From contig JBBRFH010000049.1 in assembly GCA_038224615.1 (NCBI GenBank), forward strand, positions 1 through 15,778: a DNA stretch of 15,778 nt, written 5' to 3'. Shown in pieces: positions 6,742 to 15,026 of this stretch (positions within the stretch are counted from its first letter, which is position 1; the number at the start of each line of letters is the position of its first letter). Below the pieces are notes generated by a model. It was not told the origin of the DNA and made no database searches. It saw only the letters and a list, made by a program, of their open reading frames with translations. Position numbers and translations under genes: made by a program. Source of the stretch: JBBRFH01 sp038224615 (GTDB lineage: Bacteria; Planctomycetota; Phycisphaerae; Tepidisphaerales; Tepidisphaeraceae).

Positions 6742-8457
6742 CTACGCGTAACTGTGCAGCCCGACCAGGAAGAAGTTGACGCCCCACCAGTTGAACAGCA
6801 TCACCGCGAAGCCGACGACGCTGAGGATGCCGGTGATGAGCGCCCGCTGTTGTCCGGACGTAATGAAGCGCACGTGGATGATGACCAGGTACACGATCCA
6901 TGTGATCAGCGCGAACGTTTCCTTCGGATCCCACCCCCAAGGCCGGCCCCAGCTCACGTCGGCCCAGAGCGCGCCGGTGATGATGCCGATGCCGAGGATC
7001 CAGAACGCGAGCTGCAGCATGATGAGATTGCAGTCGTCGATCGTCTTGAGCACGTCGGCGTCGCGGTTGCTCAGGTACTGCACGATGTACCACACGCCCA
7101 TTACGAACGTCATGCCGATCAGCGCGTAGCTGGCGGTGACGAGCGTGACGTGAACGTACAGCCAGTAGGTCATGAGGATGCCGGCGTGCTGCTTGATCTC
7201 CCCGCCGATGTCGCGGCCGGTGATGTAGGGCGCGGACGCGATCGCCACCAGCGAGAGCATCCCAATGAACGCCGCCGCCGCGCCGAAGATGCCGAAGCGC
7301 TTCCATCGCTCCAGCAGCAGCGCGACGGTGACGCCGGAGAACGCGCTCATCAGCACGCTCTCGAACTGGTTCTTGATCGGGATGGCGTCGAGCCAGTTGC
7401 CGACGCTCTTCTCGATCAGCCACCAGCGGATTGCGATGCCGGAGAGGTGAACCAGCCAGCCACCGATCGTAAAGCCGACGGCGCTGCGGTACAGCCACGA
7501 GATGTCGGTCTTCCACGCGAGCAGAAACAGCACGAACCCGACGAAGTAGAACGCGACGGCGGGCATCGTCAGGCGATAGAGCGAGTTGTAGAGGACCTCG
7601 AAACTGCGCTTGGTCTTGGACGGGTAGATCGCCGGATTCGCCTCCTGAACCGCCGCCGCGAGCTTGGTGGTCGCGAGTTGCGTCTTGGCGAGGTCCTGGG
7701 CGAGCCAGGCTTCGCGCAGGTCGCCGAGCGATTCGAGCACGTCGCCGGCGATGCGCGGCGCGTAGCCGGCAATGGTCGTCGGCAGCGTGGCGGGCGGCGT
7801 GCTGCCGGTCATCTGCGCCATCGTCTTAGCTGCGTCGTCAAACAGCGCCTGCGGCGACAGCCACGGCTTGGCATTGGCATCGGGTGAGTTCAAGGGCGGC
7901 AGGATCGCCAGCCGGTAGATCGCCCGCTCGCCGCTGGGAAAACCGAGCAACTGCGCCAACTGCGCCGCCTGCCCGTTGATCTGCTGGATGGCGTCGGCCT
8001 TCACCATCGCGGTCGACATAATCTTCTGCATCTCCGCCTGCACGTGCGGGTCGAGCCAGAAAGCGAGGGAGATCGTCCCCTCCTTCACGATGCGGTCGGC
8101 GTCGGCGGACTTGTCCTTCAGGACCGACAACGACGCGAAATCGGCACGAAACGGCTTGTTGCGGATGTAGATCAGGTTGCGATTGCCGTACTGCTCCGGA
8201 CGCAGCGCCATGTCGATCACCACGAACGCCGCCGACTTCCCGTCGAGCGTGCTCTTGGCGGTGACCGCGAAGAGCACGTCGCGCGCGTAGGTGTCGAAGG
8301 TCTTGATCGTCTGGTTGTGCTGAACGCTGATCGACCGGATCGCGTCCAGATCGACCGTCTTGGCAAACGCGTCGTCGGCCGCGCTCGTCGAATCGGCGCC
8401 GCGCGCCGAGGTGACCAGGAACAGGAATGCACAAATGGAAACGAGCAATCGTCGCAT
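6742..8457 (-). CDS. ccsA: CcsA-like cytochrome c synthase subunit with extended N-terminal domain
   Basis: This is the CcsA (ResC) half of System II cytochrome c maturation, which exports haem and ligates it to CXXCH motifs outside the membrane. The C-terminal half (about 295-571) is polytopic and carries the tryptophan-rich WWD motif WGRPWGWDPKET at 503-514. Four histidines fit the family pattern: His337 and His528 in membrane segments, His436 and His568 flanking the motif. The protein is 571 residues, longer than typical CcsA, because residues 1-20 form a signal peptide (MRRLLVSICAFLFLVTSARG) followed by about 270 soluble residues I do not recognise. I chose the start at 8457 for the signal peptide. 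In-frame ATGs at 8511 and 8499 are alternatives. It follows the ResB-like gene by 76 bases, as expected for the pair. Confidence 0.9.
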   Translation of the reverse strand: MRRLLVSICAFLFLVTSARGADSTSAADDAFAKTVDLDAIRSISVQHNQTIKTFDTYARDVLFAVTAKSTLDGKSAAFVVIDMALRPEQYGNRNLIYIRNKPFRADFASLSVLKDKSADADRIVKEGTISLAFWLDPHVQAEMQKIMSTAMVKADAIQQINGQAAQLAQLLGFPSGERAIYRLAILPPLNSPDANAKPWLSPQALFDDAAKTMAQMTGSTPPATLPTTIAGYAPRIAGDVLESLGDLREAWLAQDLAKTQLATTKLAAAVQEANPAIYPSKTKRSFEVLYNSLYRLTMPAVAFYFVGFVLFLLAWKTDISWLYRSAVGFTIGGWLVHLSGIAIRWWLIEKSVGNWLDAIPIKNQFESVLMSAFSGVTVALLLERWKRFGIFGAAAAFIGMLSLVAIASAPYITGRDIGGEIKQHAGILMTYWLYVHVTLVTASYALIGMTFVMGVWYIVQYLSNRDADVLKTIDDCNLIMLQLAFWILGIGIITGALWADVSWGRPWGWDPKETFALITWIVYLVIIHVRFITSGQQRALITGILSVVGFAVMLFNWWGVNFFLVGLHSYA

Positions 8458-8533
8458 CACAACCTTTTTACAAAATCCATCCGTCGTCTTCGCGCTCATC
8501 CTCGCGCTCATCGCAGCTTCGCGGCAGACGCTT

Positions 8534-10654
8534 CTACCGCGCCGTTAAAGCGGCGCGGCCTCGCTTGGGCTTCGGACCCGATCCGTTCGCATGTTCAGTC
8601 GCCTGCGCTTTTTTCAGCGCATTCTTCTTCATCCGCTTGATGATCAGCGGCTTGATGTAGAAGGCGTAGAAGATGCCGACGATGATCAGCGAGCACCCTG
8701 CTGTCATCGCGAATACGCCGGGACGGTTGCCGATGCCCAGGACGGTGAACCGCTGGCCTTCGTTGTCCCATCCGGACTGGAAGAAGATCCACGATTTGCC
8801 GAACACCATCGACAGCGGCGACGGGTCGTACTTCACCGGGCTGTTGAGGAAAACCACGTCGGTCTGGCTCTTGCCGGTTTCCAGGTCGGTGATGGTGATG
8901 GTGGAGCGGAAGTCGCGCAGCATGGGTACGCTGGTCGCCTCGAACCCGCCGTACGCCTCGGCCTCGAACTTGTCGAGCTTGATCCGCGCCGGCAGCCGGC
9001 GCCAGTCGTTGCCGAGCTGCACCTGCGCGACCGTCGACATGCCGGGGATATTGAGCAACCCGCCCTGCCACGGCGACTCGAACGGCCGCTCGCTGAACGG
9101 CGCCAGCACCTCAAGCTTGAACGGCTTATCATTGGCGTCGCGTCCCTCGGCCCTCACGCGCACCACCTGCTTGCGGCCGGACTGCCCTTCGTCGCGATTG
9201 CGCATCGCCTTGGGCGTCACGTCCGCGATCTGCTCGGCCTTGGCGTGATCGACGCGCAGCAGCGTCACGTCGTCCGCATGCGAAGCCTGCGTCCGCCCGG
9301 TCATGACGGCGGTGAGCACGTCCTCGCCCGATTGCGGATGCGCCACCGACAGCACGCTCGTCGCGCCCTCAAGCGTCTGAACCGACGGCGGCTCGTTGAG
9401 CGACACGCCCACAACGGTTGCCTTGGCGGATTCGTTCGGCGTGGTGAAAATCGTGTGCTTCGCCAACCCGTTGCGCGGAAGCAGTATGAACGGGTCGGAG
9501 AAGGTGTAGGTGGTGATCAGCGCCGGATCGAGTGGCTCGGTTTGGCGCTTGCCCATCGGGCCCGAGCCGAGTTCACCCAGCTTCCAGTCGGTCGGCTTGT
9601 CGCGGCCGGAGATCACCTGACGGCGGAAACGCTGCGTCGGCGTCTGCACCATCATGGTCAGCAGTTGCACGCGCGTGCCGTCCATCGCGGGGAAGTTGGG
9701 CTCGAACGATTCGATCTGCATCGCGTAGCCCGGGATCGCCAGATCCACTGGCTGGCCGACCTGGACGGCGACCGTCTTGTCGATCCCTGCGACCTTGATT
9801 GCGATCCGGTGGATCGACTTCGACGCGTCGATCGCGGCGTTGATCGCGGCCTGGTCGGCGACCGGGCGATGCTCGAACTCCACCGCGCCCCACATCGCCT
9901 GGCGACTGCGCAACTCAGCGCCGAACAGCACGCTTTCATTCGCCGCATCGTCGCCGTGCGCGGGCATGCGGGCGATGAAGCCGACGTCGTTGCTCGACGC
10001 ATCCTGCACCAGCCGCGTGCGGACTTCCGCGTACGGCCAGTAGCCGGTGATCGCCAGCCGCAGTTCCTTCAGCCCCAGCGCCTCGGCCGCTGGCGCGGGC
10101 ATCGGCTGCGCGCCGGGCTGCGATACCTTCGCCAGCACCGGCGACAGGTCGCGCAATTCACTGCGATCGAGATAGTCGGCGTTTTTCAATTCGTCCGAAT
10201 ACGCATGGAACCGCGGCAGCGCCGTCAGCGGCACCCGCGTCACATACCCGCCCGCCTGCAGGTAAAGCGCGCGGTCCCAGCGGTCGTAGAAACGCGTCGC
10301 CGCGCCATCGACCGGGATCAGGATCGCGCCCTCGACCTTCTTGTTGTAGTGATACGCCGCGCCGGCGATCAGCGTCACGATCCCCGTATGCACCATCCAC
10401 ACGCCATAGCGCGGCGGCGTGAACGGGATCCGCTGAATCGTGACGGTAATCAGCGTCACCACAAGCAGGAACATCATCAGCTTGAGCGGCAAAGCGTTGA
10501 AGAACCCCATTTCGTCTAGCTCAAAGTATTCGCGCACCGACGCCAGCCCCGAACCGACCGCGATGTACCCCGCGATCCCCACCAGCAGCGCAATCCCGAA
10601 CGGCACGCTGCTGAGCGTGTGGCGAAACAACCAGTCCACTGAACGAAGAAACAT
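8534..10654 (-). CDS. resB: ResB-like cytochrome c biogenesis protein
   Basis: ResB (CcsB/Ccs1) is the partner of CcsA in System II. It holds the apocytochrome and part of the haem path on the outer face of the membrane. The 706-residue protein has three N-terminal membrane segments (about 17-36, 56-73 and 84-104), then a large exported domain of over 500 residues, and a last membrane segment at about 648-667 with a basic tail. This is the ResB topology. Segments such as PPRYGVWMVHTGIVTLIAG and the terminal VKYDPSPLSMVFGKSWIFF...GWDNEG region also fit. It is larger than the B. subtilis protein. Start at 10654 (MFLRSVDWLF) is preferred over the frame's earlier ATG at 10696. No strong ribosome-binding site is visible. 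Confidence 0.85.
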   Translation of the reverse strand: MFLRSVDWLFRHTLSSVPFGIALLVGIAGYIAVGSGLASVREYFELDEMGFFNALPLKLMMFLLVVTLITVTIQRIPFTPPRYGVWMVHTGIVTLIAGAAYHYNKKVEGAILIPVDGAATRFYDRWDRALYLQAGGYVTRVPLTALPRFHAYSDELKNADYLDRSELRDLSPVLAKVSQPGAQPMPAPAAEALGLKELRLAITGYWPYAEVRTRLVQDASSNDVGFIARMPAHGDDAANESVLFGAELRSRQAMWGAVEFEHRPVADQAAINAAIDASKSIHRIAIKVAGIDKTVAVQVGQPVDLAIPGYAMQIESFEPNFPAMDGTRVQLLTMMVQTPTQRFRRQVISGRDKPTDWKLGELGSGPMGKRQTEPLDPALITTYTFSDPFILLPRNGLAKHTIFTTPNESAKATVVGVSLNEPPSVQTLEGATSVLSVAHPQSGEDVLTAVMTGRTQASHADDVTLLRVDHAKAEQIADVTPKAMRNRDEGQSGRKQVVRVRAEGRDANDKPFKLEVLAPFSERPFESPWQGGLLNIPGMSTVAQVQLGNDWRRLPARIKLDKFEAEAYGGFEATSVPMLRDFRSTITITDLETGKSQTDVVFLNSPVKYDPSPLSMVFGKSWIFFQSGWDNEGQRFTVLGIGNRPGVFAMTAGCSLIIVGIFYAFYIKPLIIKRMKKNALKKAQATEHANGSGPKPKRGRAALTAR

Positions 10655-10947
10655 CAGGCGATTCTCACAACATCGTCGTCTCGACGCGTCCGGCAAATCC
10701 TGTCGAGGTCGAACGCGCCAACCGTGCCTCGTCTCGTCCGGTTCCCGTGTCCCGTCCCGAGTCCTGCGATGATAGCCGAAAGTCGGACACCTTCGCGCAG
10801 GACAAACCCCAATGCGTCAATCTGACGCGGATGTGCGACTAATCAACTCGCCGAATCGCTCGCGCCTTCGCGCTCCAGCTTCGTCCATTCCTGACACCAC
10901 CGGTCGCATCCCTATCACGTCGCCCAAACATTTCCCGAATTTTACAG
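10655..10947. other. Divergent intergenic region, no gene supported
   Basis: The stretch between the ResB-like gene and the plus-strand gene at 11010 should contain both promoters. The plus-strand promoter candidate is at 10948-10976. For the minus strand only a TATCAT box at 10774-10769 stands out, with no good -35 element. An open frame runs through on the plus strand, but its codons upstream of 11010 have no ribosome-binding site and overlap the promoter, so I do not call it coding. Confidence 0.5.
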
Positions 10948-10976
10948 TTGACACCCGAACACGACCCGTACACAAT
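10948..10976 (+). promoter_or_regulatory. Candidate promoter for the QW-repeat protein gene
   Basis: A perfect TTGACA (10948-10953) is followed after 17 bases by CACAAT (10971-10976), which matches the -10 consensus at four of six positions. The spacing is ideal, and a GGAGG ribosome-binding site with a GTG start follows about 23 bases downstream. Together these support expression of the plus-strand gene. Confidence 0.55.
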
Positions 10977-11009
10977 AGCCCGTACAGACAACGAACACGG
11001 AGGTCTGCA

Positions 11010-11813
11010 GTGTTGACGATTAGACAGGTAGACAAGCTTTGGCAACTGAAGGCTTACGAACGGCTGCTCGATGAGCTTTGCATCGGCCGCGCCGAAGCGA
11101 CCGGCGGGATTCGACAGCTCATTCACGGGTCTGTCGCCGCTGCGGCGCTGGTGGTGATCCGCATGGACGAACTGCACCAGGGACACCTGCCGCAGGTCGC
11201 CAACGCCATCCGCTATGTGCTCAGCCAGCAGGCGCCCACCGGCGGCTGGGGCGACGCCGTCACCTCGGCGCTTTGCCTGCGGGCGCTTTCTCGGGGCGCG
11301 GGTACGGGCGTGGCGGTCGATCAGGCGGTCAAGTTCCTGTCGAACCTCCAGAAGGAAGACGGCGAATGGCCTCGCGAGCCAATGAACCGCTTCCCCGGCG
11401 ACCCGGCGGTCACCGCGTTCGTCCTCCTGCAACTTGCCGAATCCCGCACCCCCGCCGCCCGCGCCCTCGTCGCGCGCACGCTCGATCGCCTCAGCGATGA
11501 GTCGATCGGAACCGACGGCGCCGCCACGACCGCAGGCGACCACCAACTCGCCACTCTTCGCGACCGCGCCCGAAGCCGTCACGCCCACGACAACGCCCTC
11601 TACCACGACCTGCGTGGCGCGCCGATGCAGCAAGGGTGGCGTCCGCCGCTGGCACCGGCGGTGCCCGAATCGCTGTTCGTTGTGCCACCCCATGCCTGCC
11701 TCGACGGCCGGAACCCGCCCGCACCGGCGATGCACCGGCTGGGCCTGGAGCAGTTCCCCTCGCCGCCAGTGCCGCAGGTCTCCACGCAATCGCAATTGGC
11801 GAGAGCCGGCTGA
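11010..11813 (+). CDS. Unrecognised protein with two QW-like (alpha-toroid type) repeats
   Basis: I do not recognise this 267-residue protein as a named family. The GTG start at 11010 has a GGAGG site (10999-11003) six bases upstream. Residues 55-145 resemble prenyltransferase/terpene-cyclase type repeats: QQAPTGGWG at 73-81 and LQKEDGEWP at 113-121, 40 residues apart and each preceded by a hydrophobic helix. That repeat usually forms an alpha/alpha barrel. The second half (about 165-267) is rich in Pro, Arg and His, looks poorly ordered, and could reflect a frameshift or degraded tail. No signal peptide, Asp-rich cyclase motif or membrane segment is seen. The ThiS-like gene follows 36 bases later on the same strand, so the two may form an operon. 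Function unknown. Confidence 0.6.
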   Translation: MLTIRQVDKLWQLKAYERLLDELCIGRAEATGGIRQLIHGSVAAAALVVIRMDELHQGHLPQVANAIRYVLSQQAPTGGWGDAVTSALCLRALSRGAGTGVAVDQAVKFLSNLQKEDGEWPREPMNRFPGDPAVTAFVLLQLAESRTPAARALVARTLDRLSDESIGTDGAATTAGDHQLATLRDRARSRHAHDNALYHDLRGAPMQQGWRPPLAPAVPESLFVVPPHACLDGRNPPAPAMHRLGLEQFPSPPVPQVSTQSQLARAG

Positions 11814-11849
11814 TCCCTAGCCAACCCCCCTCTACGAAAGGCAATCCAC

Positions 11850-12026
11850 ATGAACATCTTCTTCATCAATTCCGGGGGTGCCGGTTACGCCAAGCAGATC
11901 GAAGTGCCCGAAGGCATGACCACCGCGCAGTTGTTCGATCGCGAACTGCCCGGCGGACGGCCGGACAATCACCTGAGTGCCAGCGCGCCGAGCCAGATAG
12001 CACCCGGCTTGATGCAATCGCACTGA
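11850..12026 (+). CDS. Small ThiS/MoaD/ubiquitin-like protein, apparently truncated
   Basis: The 58-residue product begins MNIFFINSGGAGYAKQIEVP and continues with EGMTTAQLFDRELPGGRPD. This looks like the first two strands and helix of a beta-grasp (ThiS/MoaD/ubiquitin-like) protein. An AAAGG site lies nine bases upstream of the ATG. The expected second half, normally ending in a strand with a Thr-Pro-Thr-Lys type segment and Gly-Ala or Gly-Gly, is missing. After residue 42 the frame gives SASAPSQIAPGLMQSH and stops. In another frame the same DNA reads DAIALTRVDPR (to 12082), a faint match to the lost strand, so a frameshift is possible. The family name is from memory and has not been searched. 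Confidence 0.45.
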   Translation: MNIFFINSGGAGYAKQIEVPEGMTTAQLFDRELPGGRPDNHLSASAPSQIAPGLMQSH

Positions 12027-12399
12027 CGCGTGTCGACCCGCGCATCGTCGCCCGTAGACGGCCGGACGGGACGATTGGCTAAGCCGTGCCATCGAGCAAC
12101 CACCATGCGATCGCGCAAACGGCGGGAAGTGGATCGGACCGGCATCAACTCATCGGCTGGCGGCGCGCCCACCACTTTTGCGAAGCAGCGACCTGTCCTG
12201 TGACAGACGATCGTTGCAGACCTCGACCGGGCATGTGATGCCATCACGGCGGCTCAGGCCCGACCTCTTGCGACGACAGTATGGTCGACAAAGAGACCGT
12301 CAGAACCTGTGTTCAAAAGCGCACCAAAATGCGCACCAGCAAGGGGCGGAATTGGGGAAAATGGCCGGCAACGAGCGGAAGGGAATCCGCGTTCCCGCT
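12027..12399. other. About 370 bases without a recognisable gene
   Basis: No open frame on either strand here has a convincing start, ribosome-binding site and recognisable product. The first part (to 12082) may hold the frameshifted tail of the small beta-grasp gene. The last part (12373-12400) can fold as an interrupted hairpin, GAGC/GCTC plus GGGAA/TTCCC, beyond the tRNA terminator. The rest shows nothing clear. Confidence 0.5.
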
Positions 12400-12400
12400 C

Positions 12401-12434
12401 AAAAAACGAAGAAACCCCCGAACTTCGGGGGCTT
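12401..12434 (-). terminator. Rho-independent terminator after the tRNA gene
   Basis: Minus-strand GCCCCCGAAGTTCGGGGG forms a stem of up to eight pairs (12431-12415) and is followed by TTTCTTCG and then TTTTTT at 12406-12401. It begins eight bases after the tRNA 3' end. It probably ends the tRNA transcript, and possibly the whole pyrR-pyrB-pyrC-tRNA unit, because no terminator is evident after pyrC. Confidence 0.8.
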
Positions 12435-12438
12435 CTCA

Positions 12439-12511
<73 letters not shown>

Positions 12512-12618
12512 GTGACTTTGATTGCGATTGTGGGGATGACCGTGCGGGTTTGCAACACTCACGGTGAGCGAAGCCCATCAACAACACGGACGTGAGGGCG
12601 ATGTCGGCGCATCGTTAG

Positions 12619-13899
12619 TTAGAGATCCCACTTCACCGCCCCGCCGACGATGGTGTGGGTGGCGCGGGCTTTGACGGTCCAGCCGTGGAAGGGGCAGTTG
12701 CGGCTTTTGCTGAGGAACGATTCTTTGTCGATCGTCCAGGCGAGGTCGGGATCGATGATCGTGACGTCGGCGGGCGAGCCGGGCTTGAGCGTGCCGCGGT
12801 CGGAGCGGATGATTTTGGCCTGCTGGGTGCTCATCATGTCGATGAGTTTGCTCCATGAGATGTGGCTGGGCGCGACCAGGGCTTTGACGTAGAGGGCGAG
12901 CGCGCACTCAAGGCCGATGATGCCGAACGGGGCGTAGGGGAACTCGAGTTCCTTTTCCTCGGCCAGGTGCGGCGCGTGATCGGTGGCGAGGATGTCGATC
13001 GTGCCGTCGACCACGCCGGCGATACAGGCATCGACATCCGCCTGCGTGCGCAGCGGCGGGTTCATCTTGTAGTTGGTGTCGAAGGTGCGGCAGTTCTCGT
13101 CGGTGAGCAGCAGGTGGTGCGGCGCGACCTCGGCGGTGATCGGCAGGCCGTAGTTCTTGCCGCGACGGATGAGTTCGACGCTGAACGCGGTGCTGATGTG
13201 CTGGACGTGATAGCGACAGCCGATGGTGCGATTAAGGACGATGTCGCGGGCGATCATAAGCTGCTCGGCTTCGGACGGGATGCCGCCGAGGCCGAGCATG
13301 GTGCTGACGACGCCGCCATTCATGCTGCCGCCACCGAGCGCGTGGTCTTCGCAGTGCTGCATGAGCAGGCCGTCGAACATGCGGATGTATTGCAGCGCCT
13401 TGCGCATGACCGAGGCGTCGTTCACGCCGACGCCATCGTCGGAGAACGCGATCGCCCCGCGCTGGTGCATCGACGCCATCTCGGCCAGTTCTTTGCCGTC
13501 ACGGCCCTTGGTGATCGCGCCGACGGGGAGCACGTTGGCCTTGCCGACGCGCTCGCTCTCGCGGAGGACGAATTCGATCTGCGATTCATTGTCGAGCGCC
13601 GGCTTGGTGTTCGGCATGCAGCAGACGGTGGTGAACCCGCCGGCGACGGCGCAGGCGCTGCCGGAGGCGATGGTTTCTTCTTCCTCGTCACCGGGCTCGC
13701 GGAAGTGGACGTGGATGTCGATCAGGCCTGGCGCGACGAGCTTGCCCTTGGCGTCGATGGTCTTGTCGGCCTTGGAACCCGCAGCAAGCTGCGGCGCTAA
13801 ACGGGTGATCTTGCCGTTCTCAATGAGCACGTCGAGCTTCTGCTCGATCTGCTGGGAGGGATCGATGACGGTGCCGTTGGTAATGAGGAGAGAAGACAT
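12619..13899 (-). CDS. pyrC: Dihydroorotase (class I type)
   Basis: PyrC closes carbamoyl aspartate to dihydroorotate, the third step of pyrimidine synthesis. The 426-residue size is typical of the long class I/PyrC form of Gram-positive type. Metal-site residues are in place: His63 and His65 in DIHVHFREPG, Asp154 or Asp155 in AFSDDG, His182 in QHCEDH, His234 in YHVQHIS, and Asp307 in ATDHAPH. MPNTKPALDN at 95-104 is the substrate-binding segment. The ATG at 13899 has no visible ribosome-binding site, because the sequence just upstream is the arm of an inverted repeat. It is third in the pyr cluster, 184 bases after pyrB. Confidence 0.97.
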   Translation of the reverse strand: MSSLLITNGTVIDPSQQIEQKLDVLIENGKITRLAPQLAAGSKADKTIDAKGKLVAPGLIDIHVHFREPGDEEEETIASGSACAVAGGFTTVCCMPNTKPALDNESQIEFVLRESERVGKANVLPVGAITKGRDGKELAEMASMHQRGAIAFSDDGVGVNDASVMRKALQYIRMFDGLLMQHCEDHALGGGSMNGGVVSTMLGLGGIPSEAEQLMIARDIVLNRTIGCRYHVQHISTAFSVELIRRGKNYGLPITAEVAPHHLLLTDENCRTFDTNYKMNPPLRTQADVDACIAGVVDGTIDILATDHAPHLAEEKELEFPYAPFGIIGLECALALYVKALVAPSHISWSKLIDMMSTQQAKIIRSDRGTLKPGSPADVTIIDPDLAWTIDKESFLSKSRNCPFHGWTVKARATHTIVGGAVKWDL

Positions 13900-13903
13900 T
13901 TTG

Positions 13904-14085
13904 AGCCGCAGATAAACGCAGATGAACGCAGATGCAAACGCGGAAAGCTAACCACCAAGAACACCAAGGTCACCAAGGTCACCAAGAGAAAGACCTGAGA
14001 GTTGGATTCATTTTCTTCTTGGTGGATCTTGGTGTACTTGGTGGTTTCATTTTTTATCCGCCTTCATCTGCGTTCATCTGCGGCT
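13904..14085. repeat. Nested inverted repeat filling the pyrB-pyrC spacer
   Basis: Two repeat families are nested. The outer arms, 13904-13931 and 14058-14085, are built of ACGCAGATGA units and read AGCCGCAGATAAACGCAGAT against its near-exact inverse (three mismatches in the first 24 bases). The inner arms, 13951-13987 and 14016-14049, are built of CACCAAGGT units and begin ACCACCAAGAACACCAAGGT against an inverse copy with a few differences. The whole 184-base spacer is repeat. The right outer arm includes the last bases and stop codon of pyrB, and the left one ends three bases before the pyrC ATG. Confidence 0.85.
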
Positions 14086-15019
14086 AACTTCCTGATTGTG
14101 AGACAAGAAAAAGCACAGCCATTCGGATCGCCAGGCCGTTTTCGACTTGCTTGAGGATGCCGCTGTTCGGGCCGTCGGCGATGTCGGATTGGATTTCGAC
14201 CCCGCGGTTCATCGGGCCGGGGTGCATGACGAAGACATCGGATTTACACCGTTGGAAGCGGTCCCAGGTCAGGCCGAAGAGCTTGGTAAATTCGCGCACC
14301 GTCGGGAACTGGGCAGTCTTCATCCGCTCGTTCTGGACCCGCAGCATGTTGATGACGTCGACTTCGTGAACGATCGAATCGAAATCATACACGATGCGGG
14401 CGCCGGTGGCTGCAAACGCCTTGGGCAGCAGCGTGGGCGGGCCGACGAGAATGACCTCGGCACCGAGTTTTTTGAGGGCCCATATATTGGAGCGGGCGAC
14501 GCGCGAGTTGGCGATGTCGCCGACGATGGCAACTTTCAATCCTTCGACCCGGCCGAAGCGCTCGCGGATCGTGTAGACGTCGAGCAGGCCCTGCGTGGGG
14601 TGCTCGTGAGCACCATCGCCGGCGTTGACGATGGAGCACTTCATCACGCGCGACAGCAGTTCGGCGGCGCCCGCTGCGGCGTGGCGGATGACCATGATGT
14701 CGACGCCCATCGCTTCGATGTTGCGGGCGGTGTCGACGAGCGTTTCGCCCTTGCTGACGCTGCTGCCCTTCTCGGTGAACTCGATGACGTCCGCGCTAAG
14801 CCGCTGAGCGGCAAGCGAAAAACTCATGCGCGTGCGTGTGGAATCTTCGAAGAACGCGTTGACGACGACGCGGCCTCGCAGCGCGGGGACTTTCTTCACC
14901 GACCGCGTCGACACTTCCTTAAACGTGTCGGCGGTGTCGAGAATGAAACGGATCTCGTCGCCTGAAAGTGCTTCGAGCGAGAGCAGGTGCTTGCGTGTCC
15001 ATCGCGCGTCTTCAGACAT
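14084..15019 (-). CDS. pyrB: Aspartate carbamoyltransferase catalytic chain
   Basis: PyrB joins carbamoyl phosphate and aspartate to make carbamoyl aspartate. The 311-residue protein has the carbamoyl phosphate loop STRTR at 60-64 (in FFEDSTRTRMSF), KGETLVDT at 90-97, HPTQ at 140-143 (in GAHEHPTQG), and HPGPMNRGVEI at 266-276. The last is the form found in Gram-positive type enzymes. Start at 15019 (MSEDARWTRKHLLS) matches the family. The frame extends upstream to 15106, but that part is repeat sequence and is rejected. No clear ribosome-binding site is seen. The stop codon and final residues lie in the arm of the downstream repeat. No regulatory chain gene (pyrI) is present in the window. 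Confidence 0.97.
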   Translation of the reverse strand: MSEDARWTRKHLLSLEALSGDEIRFILDTADTFKEVSTRSVKKVPALRGRVVVNAFFEDSTRTRMSFSLAAQRLSADVIEFTEKGSSVSKGETLVDTARNIEAMGVDIMVIRHAAAGAAELLSRVMKCSIVNAGDGAHEHPTQGLLDVYTIRERFGRVEGLKVAIVGDIANSRVARSNIWALKKLGAEVILVGPPTLLPKAFAATGARIVYDFDSIVHEVDVINMLRVQNERMKTAQFPTVREFTKLFGLTWDRFQRCKSDVFVMHPGPMNRGVEIQSDIADGPNSGILKQVENGLAIRMAVLFLVSQSGS

Positions 15020-15026
15020 AATGCGG

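Noticed and set aside
8591..10519. Long plus-strand open frame opposite the ResB-like gene
   Set aside because: It is very Arg/His-rich with no domain or membrane pattern, while the opposite strand gives a coherent ResB topology.
12027..12438. Integrated element at the 3' end of the tRNA gene
   Set aside because: No second copy of the tRNA 3' end, no integrase and no mobility gene were seen in the window.
13951..14049. CRISPR array
   Set aside because: The CACCAAGGT units are too short, contiguous and inverted in the second half; there are no spacers of uniform length.
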